Notes under the pieces: generated by a model
Told to the model about the DNA's origin: nothing
Databases searched by the model: none
What the model saw: only the letters and a program-made list of their open reading frames with translations
Assembly (NCBI GenBank): GCA_003725745.1
Contig: RHDP01000001.1
Coordinates: 434,001-498,000 of the forward strand
Source of the DNA: Streptomyces sp. I6
Lineage (GTDB): Bacteria > Actinomycetota > Actinomycetes > Streptomycetales > Streptomycetaceae
DNA: 64,000 nucleotides
Direction: 5' to 3'
Shown: piece after piece, positions 18,947 through 27,229 of the stretch
Position numbering within the stretch: position 1 is the first letter of the stretch
How the letters are laid out: the number at the start of each line of letters is the position of its first letter
Translations under genes and position numbers: made by a program

Positions 18947-20242
18947 TCAGGACGCGGCCCGCACCCCGCCCGTCCCGTCCTGTCCGCCGTCGGCGTCAGC
19001 AGCGCCGTCCTGCGCTGCCGGCACGGGGCGAGGGCGGTCCATGGCCTCCAGGGCGCGCCGGGCCAGCCCGTGCGTGCGCACGAGGCCGGCCAGTGTCGTG
19101 GCCCCGCGCGTGATGTCCGTGAACACCTTCCAGGCCGGACGGAATCCCGTGATCGCGGCGTGCAGGATCCCCGGGCGCCGCTCGAAGACCGAGAGCATCC
19201 GACTGCCGACGCCCATCTCCACCCCGAGCCCCGCCTTGACCGCGAAGGCGTAGTTCAGCGCCTGGCGGCGCGCGTCGACGGCGTCACCGGCCTCCGCGAC
19301 CCGCACCGCCCACTCCCCGGCCAGCCGGCCCGAGCGCAGTGCGAAGGAGATGCCCTCCCGGGTCCACGGTTCCAGCATCCCCGCCGCGTCACCGCAGACC
19401 AGTACCCGCCCACGGGACAACGGGGAGTCGTCGCTGCGGCAGCGGGTCAGATGCCCGGAGGAGACGGCCGGTTCGAACCCGGCCAGTCCCAGCCGCGCGA
19501 TGAAGTCCTCGAGATAGCGCTTGGTCGCGGCGCCCTCGCCACGGGCCGAGATCACCCCGACGGTGAGCACATCGCCCTTGGGGAAGACCCAGCCGTAACT
19601 CCCGGGCATGGGGCCCCAGTCGATGAGCACCCGGCCCGCCCAGTCCTCGGCGACCGTCGCGGGCACCGGGATCTCGGCTTCCAGGCCGAGGTCCACCTGG
19701 TCCATCTTCACGCCGACGTGTGCGCCTATGCGGCTCGCGCTGCCGTCCGCCCCGACCACGGCGCGGGCGAGGACGGTCTCCCCGCCGGCGAGCACGACCG
19801 CGACGGTGCGGCGGTCGGGCACGGCCGGACCGTGCTGCTCGACCCGGACGACGGTGACCCCGGTGCGCAGGACGGCGCCGGCCTTCTTGGCGTGCTCCAC
19901 CAGGGCGGCGTCGAACTCGGGGCGGTTGACGAGCCCGAACAGCATCCGCCGTGAGCGCCGCGTCCGGGCCAGCCTGCCGTTCATCGAGAACGTGACCGCG
20001 TGCACCCGGTCCTTCAGGGGTAGTTCGAAACCGGGCGGCAGCGCGTCCCGCGAGGGACCGATGATCCCGCCGCCGCAGGTCTTGTAGCGAGGGAGTTCGG
20101 CCTTCTCCAGGAGGAGCACCCGCCGGCCCGTCACCGCGGCCGCATAGGCCGCCGACGCTCCCGCGGGCCCCGCGCCGACCACGACGACGTCCCACACCGG
20201 CTGGTCCCGCCCGCTGGCGGCATCTGCGTTCTCGCTGCTCAC
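18947..20242 (-). CDS. Geranylgeranyl reductase family FAD-dependent oxidoreductase
   Basis: A 431-residue flavoprotein. VVVGAGPAGASAAYAAA is the FAD Rossmann motif, LPRYKTCGGGI the GGR-family loop, VVGADGSASRIG the DG motif and RVLVCGDAAGMLEPWTREG the GD motif; the C-terminal helices are typical of the family. Relatives reduce isoprenoid double bonds, for instance of menaquinone or prenyl lipids. In Streptomyces such genes often lie near nuo or men genes, but no such partner is in this window. GTG 20240-20242 is chosen because homology begins beyond it; GTG 20287 is also possible. Confidence 0.88.
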   Translation of the reverse strand: MSSENADAASGRDQPVWDVVVVGAGPAGASAAYAAAVTGRRVLLLEKAELPRYKTCGGGIIGPSRDALPPGFELPLKDRVHAVTFSMNGRLARTRRSRRMLFGLVNRPEFDAALVEHAKKAGAVLRTGVTVVRVEQHGPAVPDRRTVAVVLAGGETVLARAVVGADGSASRIGAHVGVKMDQVDLGLEAEIPVPATVAEDWAGRVLIDWGPMPGSYGWVFPKGDVLTVGVISARGEGAATKRYLEDFIARLGLAGFEPAVSSGHLTRCRSDDSPLSRGRVLVCGDAAGMLEPWTREGISFALRSGRLAGEWAVRVAEAGDAVDARRQALNYAFAVKAGLGVEMGVGSRMLSVFERRPGILHAAITGFRPAWKVFTDITRGATTLAGLVRTHGLARRALEAMDRPRPVPAAQDGAADADGGQDGTGGVRAAS

Positions 20243-20381
20243 GATGTGCTTCTGCTCCCGATCCGACGCTCGGCCCAAGGTCTCCACGGCATCCTACGGC
20301 GCTGCCTCCGCCCGTTTTGCTGTGGGAGGATCGCCGTACCTTCGCCCTACACACAACGTCGCACCCACAAGGAGCGTGCCC

Positions 20382-21746
20382 ATGACCGCGAATCCGATCT
20401 CCGAGACCGTCGCGTCCCTGATGCCCCGCGCGAAGGCGGAGCTCGCGGAACTGGTGGCGTTCGAGTCGGTGGCGGACCCGGCGGTGGCGCCCAAGAGCGA
20501 GTGCGAGGCCGCCGCCAACTGGGTCGCGGACGCGCTGCGCTCGGAGGGGTTCCAGGACGTGGCGCTGCTCGGCACCCCCGACGGCTCGCAGTCGGTGTAC
20601 GGCTTCCTCCCCGGCCCCGAGGGCGCTCCCACCGTGCTGCTGTACGCGCACTACGACGTGCAGCCGAAACTCGACGAGTCGGCGTGGGTGTCGCCGCCGT
20701 TCGAGCTCACGGAGCGCGACGGCCGCTGGTTCGGGCGCGGTGCCGCCGACTGCAAGGGCGGCTTCATCATGCACCTGCTCGCGTTGCGCGCCCTCGAGGC
20801 GAACGGCGGCGTCCCCGTCTCCGTCAAGGTGATCGTCGAGGGGTCCGAGGAGCAGGGCACCGGAGGCCTCGAACGGTACGCCGAGGCGCACCCGGAGCTA
20901 CTCGCCGCCGACGCGATCGTCATCGGCGACGCCGGCAACTTCCGGGTGGGACTGCCCACCGTCACCGCGACGCTGCGCGGCATGACGATGGTCCGGGTCA
21001 CCATCGACACCCTGGAGGGCAATCTGCACTCGGGGCAGTTCGGCGGAGCCGCCCCCGACGCCCTGGCGGCGCTGATCCGCGTCCTGGACTCGCTGCGCGC
21101 CGAGGACGGTGCGACGGTGATCGAGGGGCTGGAGGCCGACGCCGCCTGGGAGGGACTCCAGTACCCCGAGGCGGACTTCCGCAAGGACGCCAGGGTCCTC
21201 GACGGGGTGGACCTGATCGGCCGCGGCACCGTCGCCGACCGGATCTGGGCGCGCCCCGCCGTCACGGTGATCGGCATCGACTGCTCCCCCGTCGCGGGCG
21301 CCGCCCCGTCCGTGCCGGCGAGCGCCCGCGCACAGATCAGCCTGCGGGTACCGCCCGGCCAGGACGCCGCCGAGGCGACGAAGCTGCTCTGCGCGCACAT
21401 CGAGAAGCACACGCCGTGGAACGCGCGGGTGAGCGTCGAGCAGGTCGGCCAGGGCCAGCCGTTCCTCGCCGATGCGGGCAGCCCCGCGTACACCGCGATG
21501 GCGGACGCCATGCGCATCGCCTACCCCGGCCGGGAGATGCAGACCGCCGGCATGGGCGGTTCGATCCCGCTGTGCAACACGCTCTCCGAGCTGTACCCGT
21601 CGGCGGAGATCCTGCTGATCGGGCTGAGCGAGCCGGACGCCCGCATCCACGCCGTCAACGAGAGCGTCTCACCGGAGGAACTGGAGCGGCTGTCCGTGGC
21701 CGAGGCGCACTTCCTGGTCAACTACGCGCGTTCCCGCCGGGCTTGA
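20382..21746 (+). CDS. M20 family dipeptidase
   Basis: A 454-residue zinc peptidase. LLYAHYDVQPK provides the first metal His and Asp, GRGAADCKGGF the bridging Asp, VIVEGSEEQGTGGL the catalytic Glu-Glu pair, and IHAVNESVSPEEL the last ligand His. The dimerisation domain contains LHSGQFGGAAPD. This is the CNDP/PepV-like group of M20 dipeptidases, cytosolic enzymes acting on dipeptides or N-acyl amino acids. AAGGAG seven bases before the ATG fixes the start. It diverges from the flavoprotein gene. Confidence 0.93.
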   Translation: MTANPISETVASLMPRAKAELAELVAFESVADPAVAPKSECEAAANWVADALRSEGFQDVALLGTPDGSQSVYGFLPGPEGAPTVLLYAHYDVQPKLDESAWVSPPFELTERDGRWFGRGAADCKGGFIMHLLALRALEANGGVPVSVKVIVEGSEEQGTGGLERYAEAHPELLAADAIVIGDAGNFRVGLPTVTATLRGMTMVRVTIDTLEGNLHSGQFGGAAPDALAALIRVLDSLRAEDGATVIEGLEADAAWEGLQYPEADFRKDARVLDGVDLIGRGTVADRIWARPAVTVIGIDCSPVAGAAPSVPASARAQISLRVPPGQDAAEATKLLCAHIEKHTPWNARVSVEQVGQGQPFLADAGSPAYTAMADAMRIAYPGREMQTAGMGGSIPLCNTLSELYPSAEILLIGLSEPDARIHAVNESVSPEELERLSVAEAHFLVNYARSRRA

Positions 21747-21772
21747 CGGGAACGGCCGCCGGCCCCGCTCCG

Positions 21773-21799
21773 CGCTCTCGGCGAGGCACGCCGAGAGCG
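21773..21799. terminator. Terminator hairpin after the M20 peptidase
   Basis: CGCTCTCGGCG and CGCCGAGAGCG form a perfect 11-bp stem with a five-base loop, 27 bases after the stop codon. Confidence 0.8.
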
Positions 21800-22075
21800 T
21801 CATGCCCGGTCGCGGGCGGACGGCTCGATCGCGGTCCATCTGCCGTACCACGGTGTGCCGTTCACCGGGGACGCGGCCGCGGGAGCGGGCCGGGTGGCGC
21901 CGGGCGTCTTCGACCCGGACCGCGAGCGGCTGGTGGACTCGGTGCGGCGGCCGGCCTCCCCGGCACCGTCCACGGTGTGCTTCGGGCACGGCGGCCGTTC
22001 ACGCAGGACGCGGCCGCCGTGCTGAGCAGCGCGGCCGGTGCGGGGCCATGCCCCGGGCGGCGCGATCGACCGGCG
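21800..22075 (+). pseudogene. MBL-fold hydrolase C-terminal remnant
   Basis: The plus strand reads IAVHLPYHGVPFTGDAAAGA, then APGVFDPDRERLVDSVRR and VCFGHG, the last third of a metallo-beta-lactamase-fold hydrolase (the GD and GHG metal-binding turns are recognisable). After GHGG the frame slips and continues as PFTQDAAAVLSSAAG in another frame. The HxHxDH part is absent and a terminator lies just upstream, so this is a fragment of a lost gene. Confidence 0.65.
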
Positions 22076-22215
22076 CGGCGCCGTGAGCCGGTCGGTCGCG
22101 CCCCGGCGGGCCCGCCCGCACAGGCCCACCGGGGCGCGGGCCCCCGGCACGCGGCCAGGGTGCGGTGAGGGCGCGGTCAGGGTGCGGCCGGCGACGGCGG
22201 GCCCCGAGGCGGGAG

Positions 22216-23250
22216 TCAGCCGACGGGCACACCCGCCTCCAGATTGAGCACCGTGCCGCGCTCCCGGGCGCGCAGGGCCCAGCGCAGCCGTTCGTAGCGC
22301 ACGGGGGGCAGCATTCCGGCGGCCTCCTCCTCCGAGGCGAAGCGCCAGCCCCGCAGCTCGGCCCCCGGCAGGCTCACCCGCGCGGCCGCGTCGTCGCCGG
22401 TGAGCCGTCCTCCGTCGAAGAGCAGCCGGAGCCCTCCGTAACCGGGTGGCCGGGGCGGTTCCCAGTCGACGACGAGCAGCCGCGGTACGGCGTCGAGTTC
22501 GATCCCTATCTCCTCGGCGACCTCCCGGATGCCCGCGCGGGCCGGGGCCTCGCCGGACTCCACGACCCCGCCGGGGAACTCCCAGCCGGGTTTGTAGGTG
22601 GGATCGACGAGGAGTACCCGGTCCTCTTCGTCGAAGAGCAGGACCCCGGCCGCGAGGGTCTCGGCCGTCGGTTCCGCCGTCTGCACGATGTCGCTGACCG
22701 CGGCCGCGCCGGAGTCGACGGCCTCGGCCACCGACTTCGCCGTCTCCCTCGGTGTGAGGCGGGAGTTGTCGACGACATGGGCGTCGGCGAGCAGCCAGCC
22801 GAGGGCGGTGCGGTAGCGCTCGACGTGGTCGCGGGCGTCGGCCTCCCCGGGGCGCCCGCCGGGGACGCCCAGGTCCTCACGGGTGGCGATCCGGTTGCGC
22901 AGGATCGTTTCGTCCGTGCGGAGCAGAACATGCCGGACCGGGATCCGGCGCGCGGCGAGACCACCGAAGATCTCGTCGCGGTACTCCTGCCTCAGCAGGG
23001 TCATCGGGACCACCAGCACCCCGCCGACCTCGGCGAGCAGCGCGGCCGCGGTGTCCACGACCAGCCGGCGCCAGATCGGCAGGTCCTGGTGGTCCGTCAC
23101 TTCGGCGAGCCGCTTCTGCGGCAGCAGGGCCCGCATCGCACCGCCGATCACCTCGGGGTCGTACAACGTGCTGTTCGGGATCAGATCGATCAGCTCGCGA
23201 GCAGTGGTCGTCTTGCCCGCGCTGAACGCACCGTTGATCCAGACGATCAC
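22216..23250 (-). CDS. P-loop kinase-like ATPase fused to a NUDIX hydrolase
   Basis: A 344-residue two-domain protein. Residues 1-190 form a small AAA/nucleotide-kinase domain with Walker A GAFSAGKTTTA (G7-T15) and long helical lid. Residues about 195-344 are a NUDIX hydrolase with a perfect box, GVVESGEAPARAGIREVAEE (from G228). The two activities suggest phosphorylation and clean-up of the same nucleotide or cofactor, or salvage of a modified one, but the substrate is unknown. GAGGAGGGGG lies just before the GTG at 23248-23250. Such fusions occur in Streptomyces. It stands alone. Confidence 0.85.
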   Translation of the reverse strand: MIVWINGAFSAGKTTTARELIDLIPNSTLYDPEVIGGAMRALLPQKRLAEVTDHQDLPIWRRLVVDTAAALLAEVGGVLVVPMTLLRQEYRDEIFGGLAARRIPVRHVLLRTDETILRNRIATREDLGVPGGRPGEADARDHVERYRTALGWLLADAHVVDNSRLTPRETAKSVAEAVDSGAAAVSDIVQTAEPTAETLAAGVLLFDEEDRVLLVDPTYKPGWEFPGGVVESGEAPARAGIREVAEEIGIELDAVPRLLVVDWEPPRPPGYGGLRLLFDGGRLTGDDAAARVSLPGAELRGWRFASEEEAAGMLPPVRYERLRWALRARERGTVLNLEAGVPVG

Positions 23251-23402
23251 GGTTCCCCCTCCTCCGTAGCCCCCTGTGGACTGCCCGCAACACCCTGCCA
23301 CGGAAACGTCACTCCGGATGCGTCGCGCCCGCCGTGCGACCAGGCCGTAACACATCCGTACGGAGGTTCGTTGGGGATCAGGGACGAGCAAGGGGGTGCG
23401 AG

Positions 23403-23684
23403 GTGCGCCGAACGGTGCTGGAGAGATTTCCCGCAGGTGGCCCGCGAGGGAGCTGGCCGGCCGAGGAGTTCGCGCGGGCGCGCCGGGACGAAGGCCTACC
23501 GGCGGAGGTCGTGATGGACCTGGACTCCGACGCGTTCCTCGTCGTGATTCCCCAGCAGGGCTCCGGTCCCGCCGGGCGGTCCGCCCGGGATCACAGGGCC
23601 CAGTACGGCCCCGACAGCACGCGGTGGAGCAGCCGCACCGACGACCCGTCCGGTGTGGTGGCCCTGACCTCGAACCGGAGATGA
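23403..23684 (+). CDS. Small hypothetical protein overlapping the amidase 3' end
   Basis: A 93-residue frame with a protein-like N-terminal part (TVLERFPAGGPRGSWPAEEF, EGLPAEVVMDLDSDAFLVVI) that looks like a genuine small Streptomyces protein of about 60 residues. The rest is antisense to the end of the convergent amidase-like gene and is probably noise, so the true stop may have been lost by a frameshift near 23550. Start GTG 23403. I do not recognise the family. Confidence 0.45.
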   Translation: MRRTVLERFPAGGPRGSWPAEEFARARRDEGLPAEVVMDLDSDAFLVVIPQQGSGPAGRSARDHRAQYGPDSTRWSSRTDDPSGVVALTSNRR

Positions 23685-24520
23685 CGGCCCCCGGGCACGT
23701 CGGCGCTGCACTGGAACTGATGGCCGCCGGGCCCCTTCCCGGTGACGGTGAGGTACGCGGACGGGTTGCCGCCGGTGGTGTCCGTCAGATAGAAGCGGCC
23801 CTCGATGCGCGCCTCCTTGTGGGTGCTGTCGGCGAACAGCAGATGGACCAGGGTCGAGTGGCGCCGCGGTCCGGAGTGCAGTACGGCGTCCGTGAAGGCC
23901 AGGCCCGTCCAGACGCCGGAGCGGAGCGAGACGTCCACGGCATTGGACTCGTTCATCATGGACGGCATGTCGGGGTCCTCCAGGGGTGGGCTCTGTCCGG
24001 TCGCACGGGCGACGATTCCGGGGAAGACGACGTTCCTGAACTGGCTCACCCGGGCATCGCCCGGGCACGCGGTGCCGGACACCGACCAGTCGGCGAACAG
24101 GCGGTGGTAGCCGTAGCCGGGGTCGGAGGCCGAGCGGCAGACCCGCAGCGGAATGCCGTGCCGGTGGTGCAGCCAGCTGCCGAGGGCGATCAGCTTCTCG
24201 ACCTGTTTGCCGGTCCACGGGTCCGACGCCCTGGTGTTCGACGCCGTCTCGATCGAGACGGCGCCCGTCCCGTCAGGGCGCCGGTTGGCCCCGGCGTTGG
24301 CGTCGGCGCGGGTCTCGGTGCCGATGAACTGCCCCAGGTCGCCGTCGTAGTCGAGGCCGAAGTGGCTTTCGAGCGAGGTGGACTTCCAGTACTCGAAGAG
24401 CCGGTCCACACTCCATGGTGCGGCGATGCTGTGCAAGATCACCTGTGTCGGCCGGATCGCCGGCTGGCCGTCACTCTCCGGTTGGAGCTCCAACTTTCTG
24501 GCGAACGGGTACCAGGCCAT
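23591..24520 (-). CDS. Amidase_2/PGRP-like N-acetylmuramoyl-L-alanine amidase domain protein
   Basis: A 309-residue protein. The first 155 residues fit a zinc amidase: H30 in VILHSIAAPWS, SHFGLDYDG, E91 in GAVSIETAS, H139 in YGYHRLFADW and C152 in TACPGD supply the His/His/Cys ligands and catalytic Glu. Residues 160-309 are an unrelated beta-rich domain I do not recognise. There is no signal peptide or wall-binding repeat, so either export is non-classical or the protein acts in the cytosol, as phage or contractile-particle lysins do; no phage gene is near. AAGGAGG precedes the ATG. Confidence 0.8.
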   Translation of the reverse strand: MAWYPFARKLELQPESDGQPAIRPTQVILHSIAAPWSVDRLFEYWKSTSLESHFGLDYDGDLGQFIGTETRADANAGANRRPDGTGAVSIETASNTRASDPWTGKQVEKLIALGSWLHHRHGIPLRVCRSASDPGYGYHRLFADWSVSGTACPGDARVSQFRNVVFPGIVARATGQSPPLEDPDMPSMMNESNAVDVSLRSGVWTGLAFTDAVLHSGPRRHSTLVHLLFADSTHKEARIEGRFYLTDTTGGNPSAYLTVTGKGPGGHQFQCSADVPGGRHLRFEVRATTPDGSSVRLLHRVLSGPYWAL

Positions 24521-25146
24521 CGGGGGCCCTCCTTCCTCTCCCCCGAAGGGACAACGGCATGAGCGCCGTCGGCTGCGCTGCCGACGAACGCGCGTACCGG
24601 TGCGCGCGCTGCCGGGGGCTGTGCTCCCCGCACCGCGGCCGGTTGCGGCGGTCCGGGGACACGGGCCACCGCCACCGGCGGTCCGGGGGCACGGGCCCCG
24701 GAGTCGCGCACCGCCCGCACTCCGGCACGGCGGACGCCGCACCGACGGTGTGAGGTCCCCGGCGGCCGTGCGCGAGCCGCGACCGGCGACGCAACACGGG
24801 ACGCGATGTGACAGGGCTGCCGGACCGGTGGGAGGCCGTCCGGCAGGGGCTGCGACGCGTATGTGGTGGCACCCGGGTAACAGGCCATGCGAGCACCCCC
24901 TTGTGTCGTGCCCATGTCCGTGATGCCGCAGGCAGCGGCCCGGGAAACCCCTGGCGGAGGTCTTTCGCTGCGGGTTGCGTCCGTGCCCGGGCGGCGCACA
25001 CACCGGACCGCCGGCCCGAGCGGGCGCATCCGGGTCCGCCCCGGCGCAGCCGGGCGCCGCACGGGCCTGAGCGGCGGTGGCCGAGCAGTCGGGGAACCGG
25101 CTCACGAGAAAAGGGGCACGAGGAAAAGGACACGAGGAAAGGGCCA
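24521..25146. other. Gene-free stretch upstream of the DUF4394 remnant
   Basis: No supported gene in about 620 bases. Short repeats such as GCGGTCCGGGG-ACACGGGCC (24650-24710) and GGCACGAGGAAAAGGACACG (25116-25135 region) are present. The missing 5' end of the DUF4394 gene should have occupied the last part. Confidence 0.5.
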
Positions 25147-25930
25147 GGGGACGGACTGACCGTCACGGGTCTGACCGGCGACCAGAGGCTCGTGCGGTTC
25201 CGCGCCAACCGACCGCAGAACACCACGGAGATGGGCGCCGTCTCAGGACTGCGGGAGGACACGCCGCTGGTCGGCATCGACTGTCGGGGGCAGGACGGCA
25301 GGCCGTACGGCGTCGGCGACGCGGGCGGCGTGTACGCCATCGGTGACAAGACCGCCCAGGCCGCCCTCCTCCACCGGCTCGAGGTCCCCCTCGCCGGCAC
25401 CCGACTGCGGCGTGGACCTCAGTGTGTCCGCCGACCGGCGGCGGATCGTCAGTGACACGGGCCGGAACCTCCGCCACGACGTCGAGGACGGGAACACGGA
25501 GGTGGACACCCCTCTCACCGTGCTCGGGGCGACCGGCGCGGCCTGCGCCAACCACGACATGGGCCCGTCCGCGGACGCCACCCTGTTCGTCATCGACACC
25601 ATCGGCGACCGGGTCGGGATCGTGTCCCCGCCGAACAGCGGTTCCTTCGAGTCCACCGGCGACCTGGGCGTGGCCGCCTCCCTCCCCGCCGGATTCGACA
25701 TCCACTCCTCGGCAAAGGCGGCCAACCGGGGCTTCGCCTCGCTCCAGACGAGCGGCGGCACCACCGCCTTCTACCGGGTGGACCCGCTGACCGGTGATGC
25801 CACGGGAGTCGGCCGGGAGTTCCCCGTCCAGGTGGTCGACGTCTCCGTGCCTCTGGCCCAGGACCAGGACCAGGACGACGACAACGGCGGTCCCGGGAAG
25901 GGCAAGCCGCAGAACGGCGGCGGGGACTGA
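25147..25930 (+). pseudogene. DUF4394 protein, 5'-truncated and frameshifted
   Basis: The sequence reads LTVTGLTGDQRLVRFRAN, LVGIDCRGQDGRPYGVGDAG, VYAIG, then after a shift DCGVDLSVSADRRRIVSDTG, a run of beta repeats and GFDIHSSAKAANRG; this is the DUF4394 beta-propeller-like family, normally secreted. The signal peptide and start are missing; no start codon with a ribosome site precedes residue 1. The shift near 25398-25402 is a gain of one base in a CCC run, unlike the losses elsewhere. The tail ends in a Gln/Asp-rich GGPGKGKPQNGGGD. Probably a dead gene. Confidence 0.7.
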
Positions 25931-26091
25931 TCCGGCAGGTCCCGCCTGCGCCGGGTGCTGTTGCCGGAGCGTTCATCCGGCACAGCACCGCCGCGTACTC
26001 ACAGGACCGGGACCGGGACCGGGACCACCAGAACACAGGACCGGGGCGCCGCTTCGGTGCACACGGCCCGGCGCCCGCGCGCCGGTGGCTC

Positions 26092-27051
26092 TCAACCCGC
26101 CGCGGTGGCCGCGGCCTCGCCCCGAAGACCGGGCGCCACCGCCGCGGCCGCGCCGAGCAGACCCGCGTCGGTACCCGTCAGGGCCGGAGCGACGGCGAGA
26201 TCCTGGACGAACGAGAGCCTGGCGTAGTCGCGCAGGGACCGGCGCAACGGGGCGAAGAGGACCTCGCCCGCGCCCGCCACTCCCCCGCCGATCACGGCGA
26301 TGCGGATCTCGACGAGCGTGGCGGTGGCGGCGATTCCCGCGGCCAGCGCCTGCGCCGCGCGCTCGAAGGAGGCGACGGCGACCGGATCGCCCGCCGCGGC
26401 GGCCGCGGCCACGGCGGCCGCGGTGGCGTCTCCGTCCTCGCCGGGGCGCCAGCCGTGCTCCAGGGCCCGCCGGGCGATGTTGGGGCCGCTCGCGATCCGC
26501 TCCACGCAGCCGCGCGCCCCGCACGGGCAGAGGTCCCCGTCGAGATCCACACTGATATGGCCGATGTGACCGGCGTTCCCGGTCGGCCCCGGGTGCAGCC
26601 TGCCGCCGAGTACCAGCCCGCCGCCGACGCCGGTGGACACGACCATGCACAGGGCGTTGTCGTACCCGCGGGCGGCACCCTGCCAGTGTTCGGCCGCGGT
26701 CATGGCGACACCGTCCCCGACCAGTTCCACCGGCAGTCCGCCGGTAGCCGCCCGCACCCGGTCCACCAGCGGGAATTCCCGCCAGCCGGGGACGTTGACC
26801 GGGCTGACGGTGCCCGCTGAGGCGTCCACCGGGCCCGCGCTGCCGATGCCCACCGCGGCGACGTGGAGCCAGAGGGGCGAGCCGCAGAGTTCACCGAGGA
26901 CCGCCGTGACCGCGCGCATCACCGTCTCCCCGTCCTCACGCGCCGGCGTCGGCCGCTGGGCCCTGACCAGAATCCTGCCGCTGCCGTCCACCAGCGCACC
27001 GGCGATCTTGGTTCCGCCGATGTCGAGCGCGGCGACGAGGTCGATATGCAT
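26092..27051 (-). CDS. ROK family sugar kinase
   Basis: A 319-residue kinase: ALDIGGTKIAGALVDG is the ATP phosphate-1 loop, GDGVAMTAAEHWQG holds the sugar-binding Asp, VVSTGVGGGLVLGGRL the phosphate-2 loop, and CPCGARGCVERIAS the structural zinc Cys set. There is no DNA-binding domain, so it is an enzyme, probably glucokinase- or N-acetylmannosamine-kinase-like. It is divergent from a LacI regulator with a shared operator at 27110-27121, so a common sugar signal is likely. The ATG at 27051 is the natural start. Confidence 0.9.
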   Translation of the reverse strand: MHIDLVAALDIGGTKIAGALVDGSGRILVRAQRPTPAREDGETVMRAVTAVLGELCGSPLWLHVAAVGIGSAGPVDASAGTVSPVNVPGWREFPLVDRVRAATGGLPVELVGDGVAMTAAEHWQGAARGYDNALCMVVSTGVGGGLVLGGRLHPGPTGNAGHIGHISVDLDGDLCPCGARGCVERIASGPNIARRALEHGWRPGEDGDATAAAVAAAAAAGDPVAVASFERAAQALAAGIAATATLVEIRIAVIGGGVAGAGEVLFAPLRRSLRDYARLSFVQDLAVAPALTGTDAGLLGAAAAVAPGLRGEAAATAAG

Positions 27052-27109
27052 CGGTGTGGATCTCCCGGGGACTGGATGAGCGGCTTGTACGACCAGTCTC
27101 CCTGTCTAT

Positions 27110-27121
27110 GACAACGTTGTC
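27110..27121. promoter_or_regulatory. Palindromic operator between ROK kinase and LacI genes
   Basis: GACAACGTTGTC is a perfect 12-bp palindrome, extended weakly as TGACAACGTTGTCC. It is centred on ACGT with a LacI-type CG step and lies between the divergent starts. A -10-like TATGCT follows at 27129-27134. It is the most likely binding site of the adjacent LacI protein. Confidence 0.75.
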
Positions 27122-27229
27122 CAGGCTCTATGCTCGACGCCACAGCCTCGCACAGCCCCGAAACGGGCGCACGCGACACCCGACAGGTGGCCCGGACGGG
27201 CACTCCCGACGACGATTGGACTGCGCATC

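Noticed and set aside
23396..24562. 388-codon plus-strand frame opposite the amidase gene
   Set aside because: Composition is Val/Gly/Arg-rich without motifs; the minus strand has zinc ligands and a strong ribosome site. Only the first 60 codons of a neighbouring frame look protein-like.
24559..24753. Small plus-strand frame with CARCRGLCSPH, a possible zinc ribbon
   Set aside because: The remainder is Arg/His/Gly repeat sequence, ribosome site and start are weak, and there is no second Cys pair.
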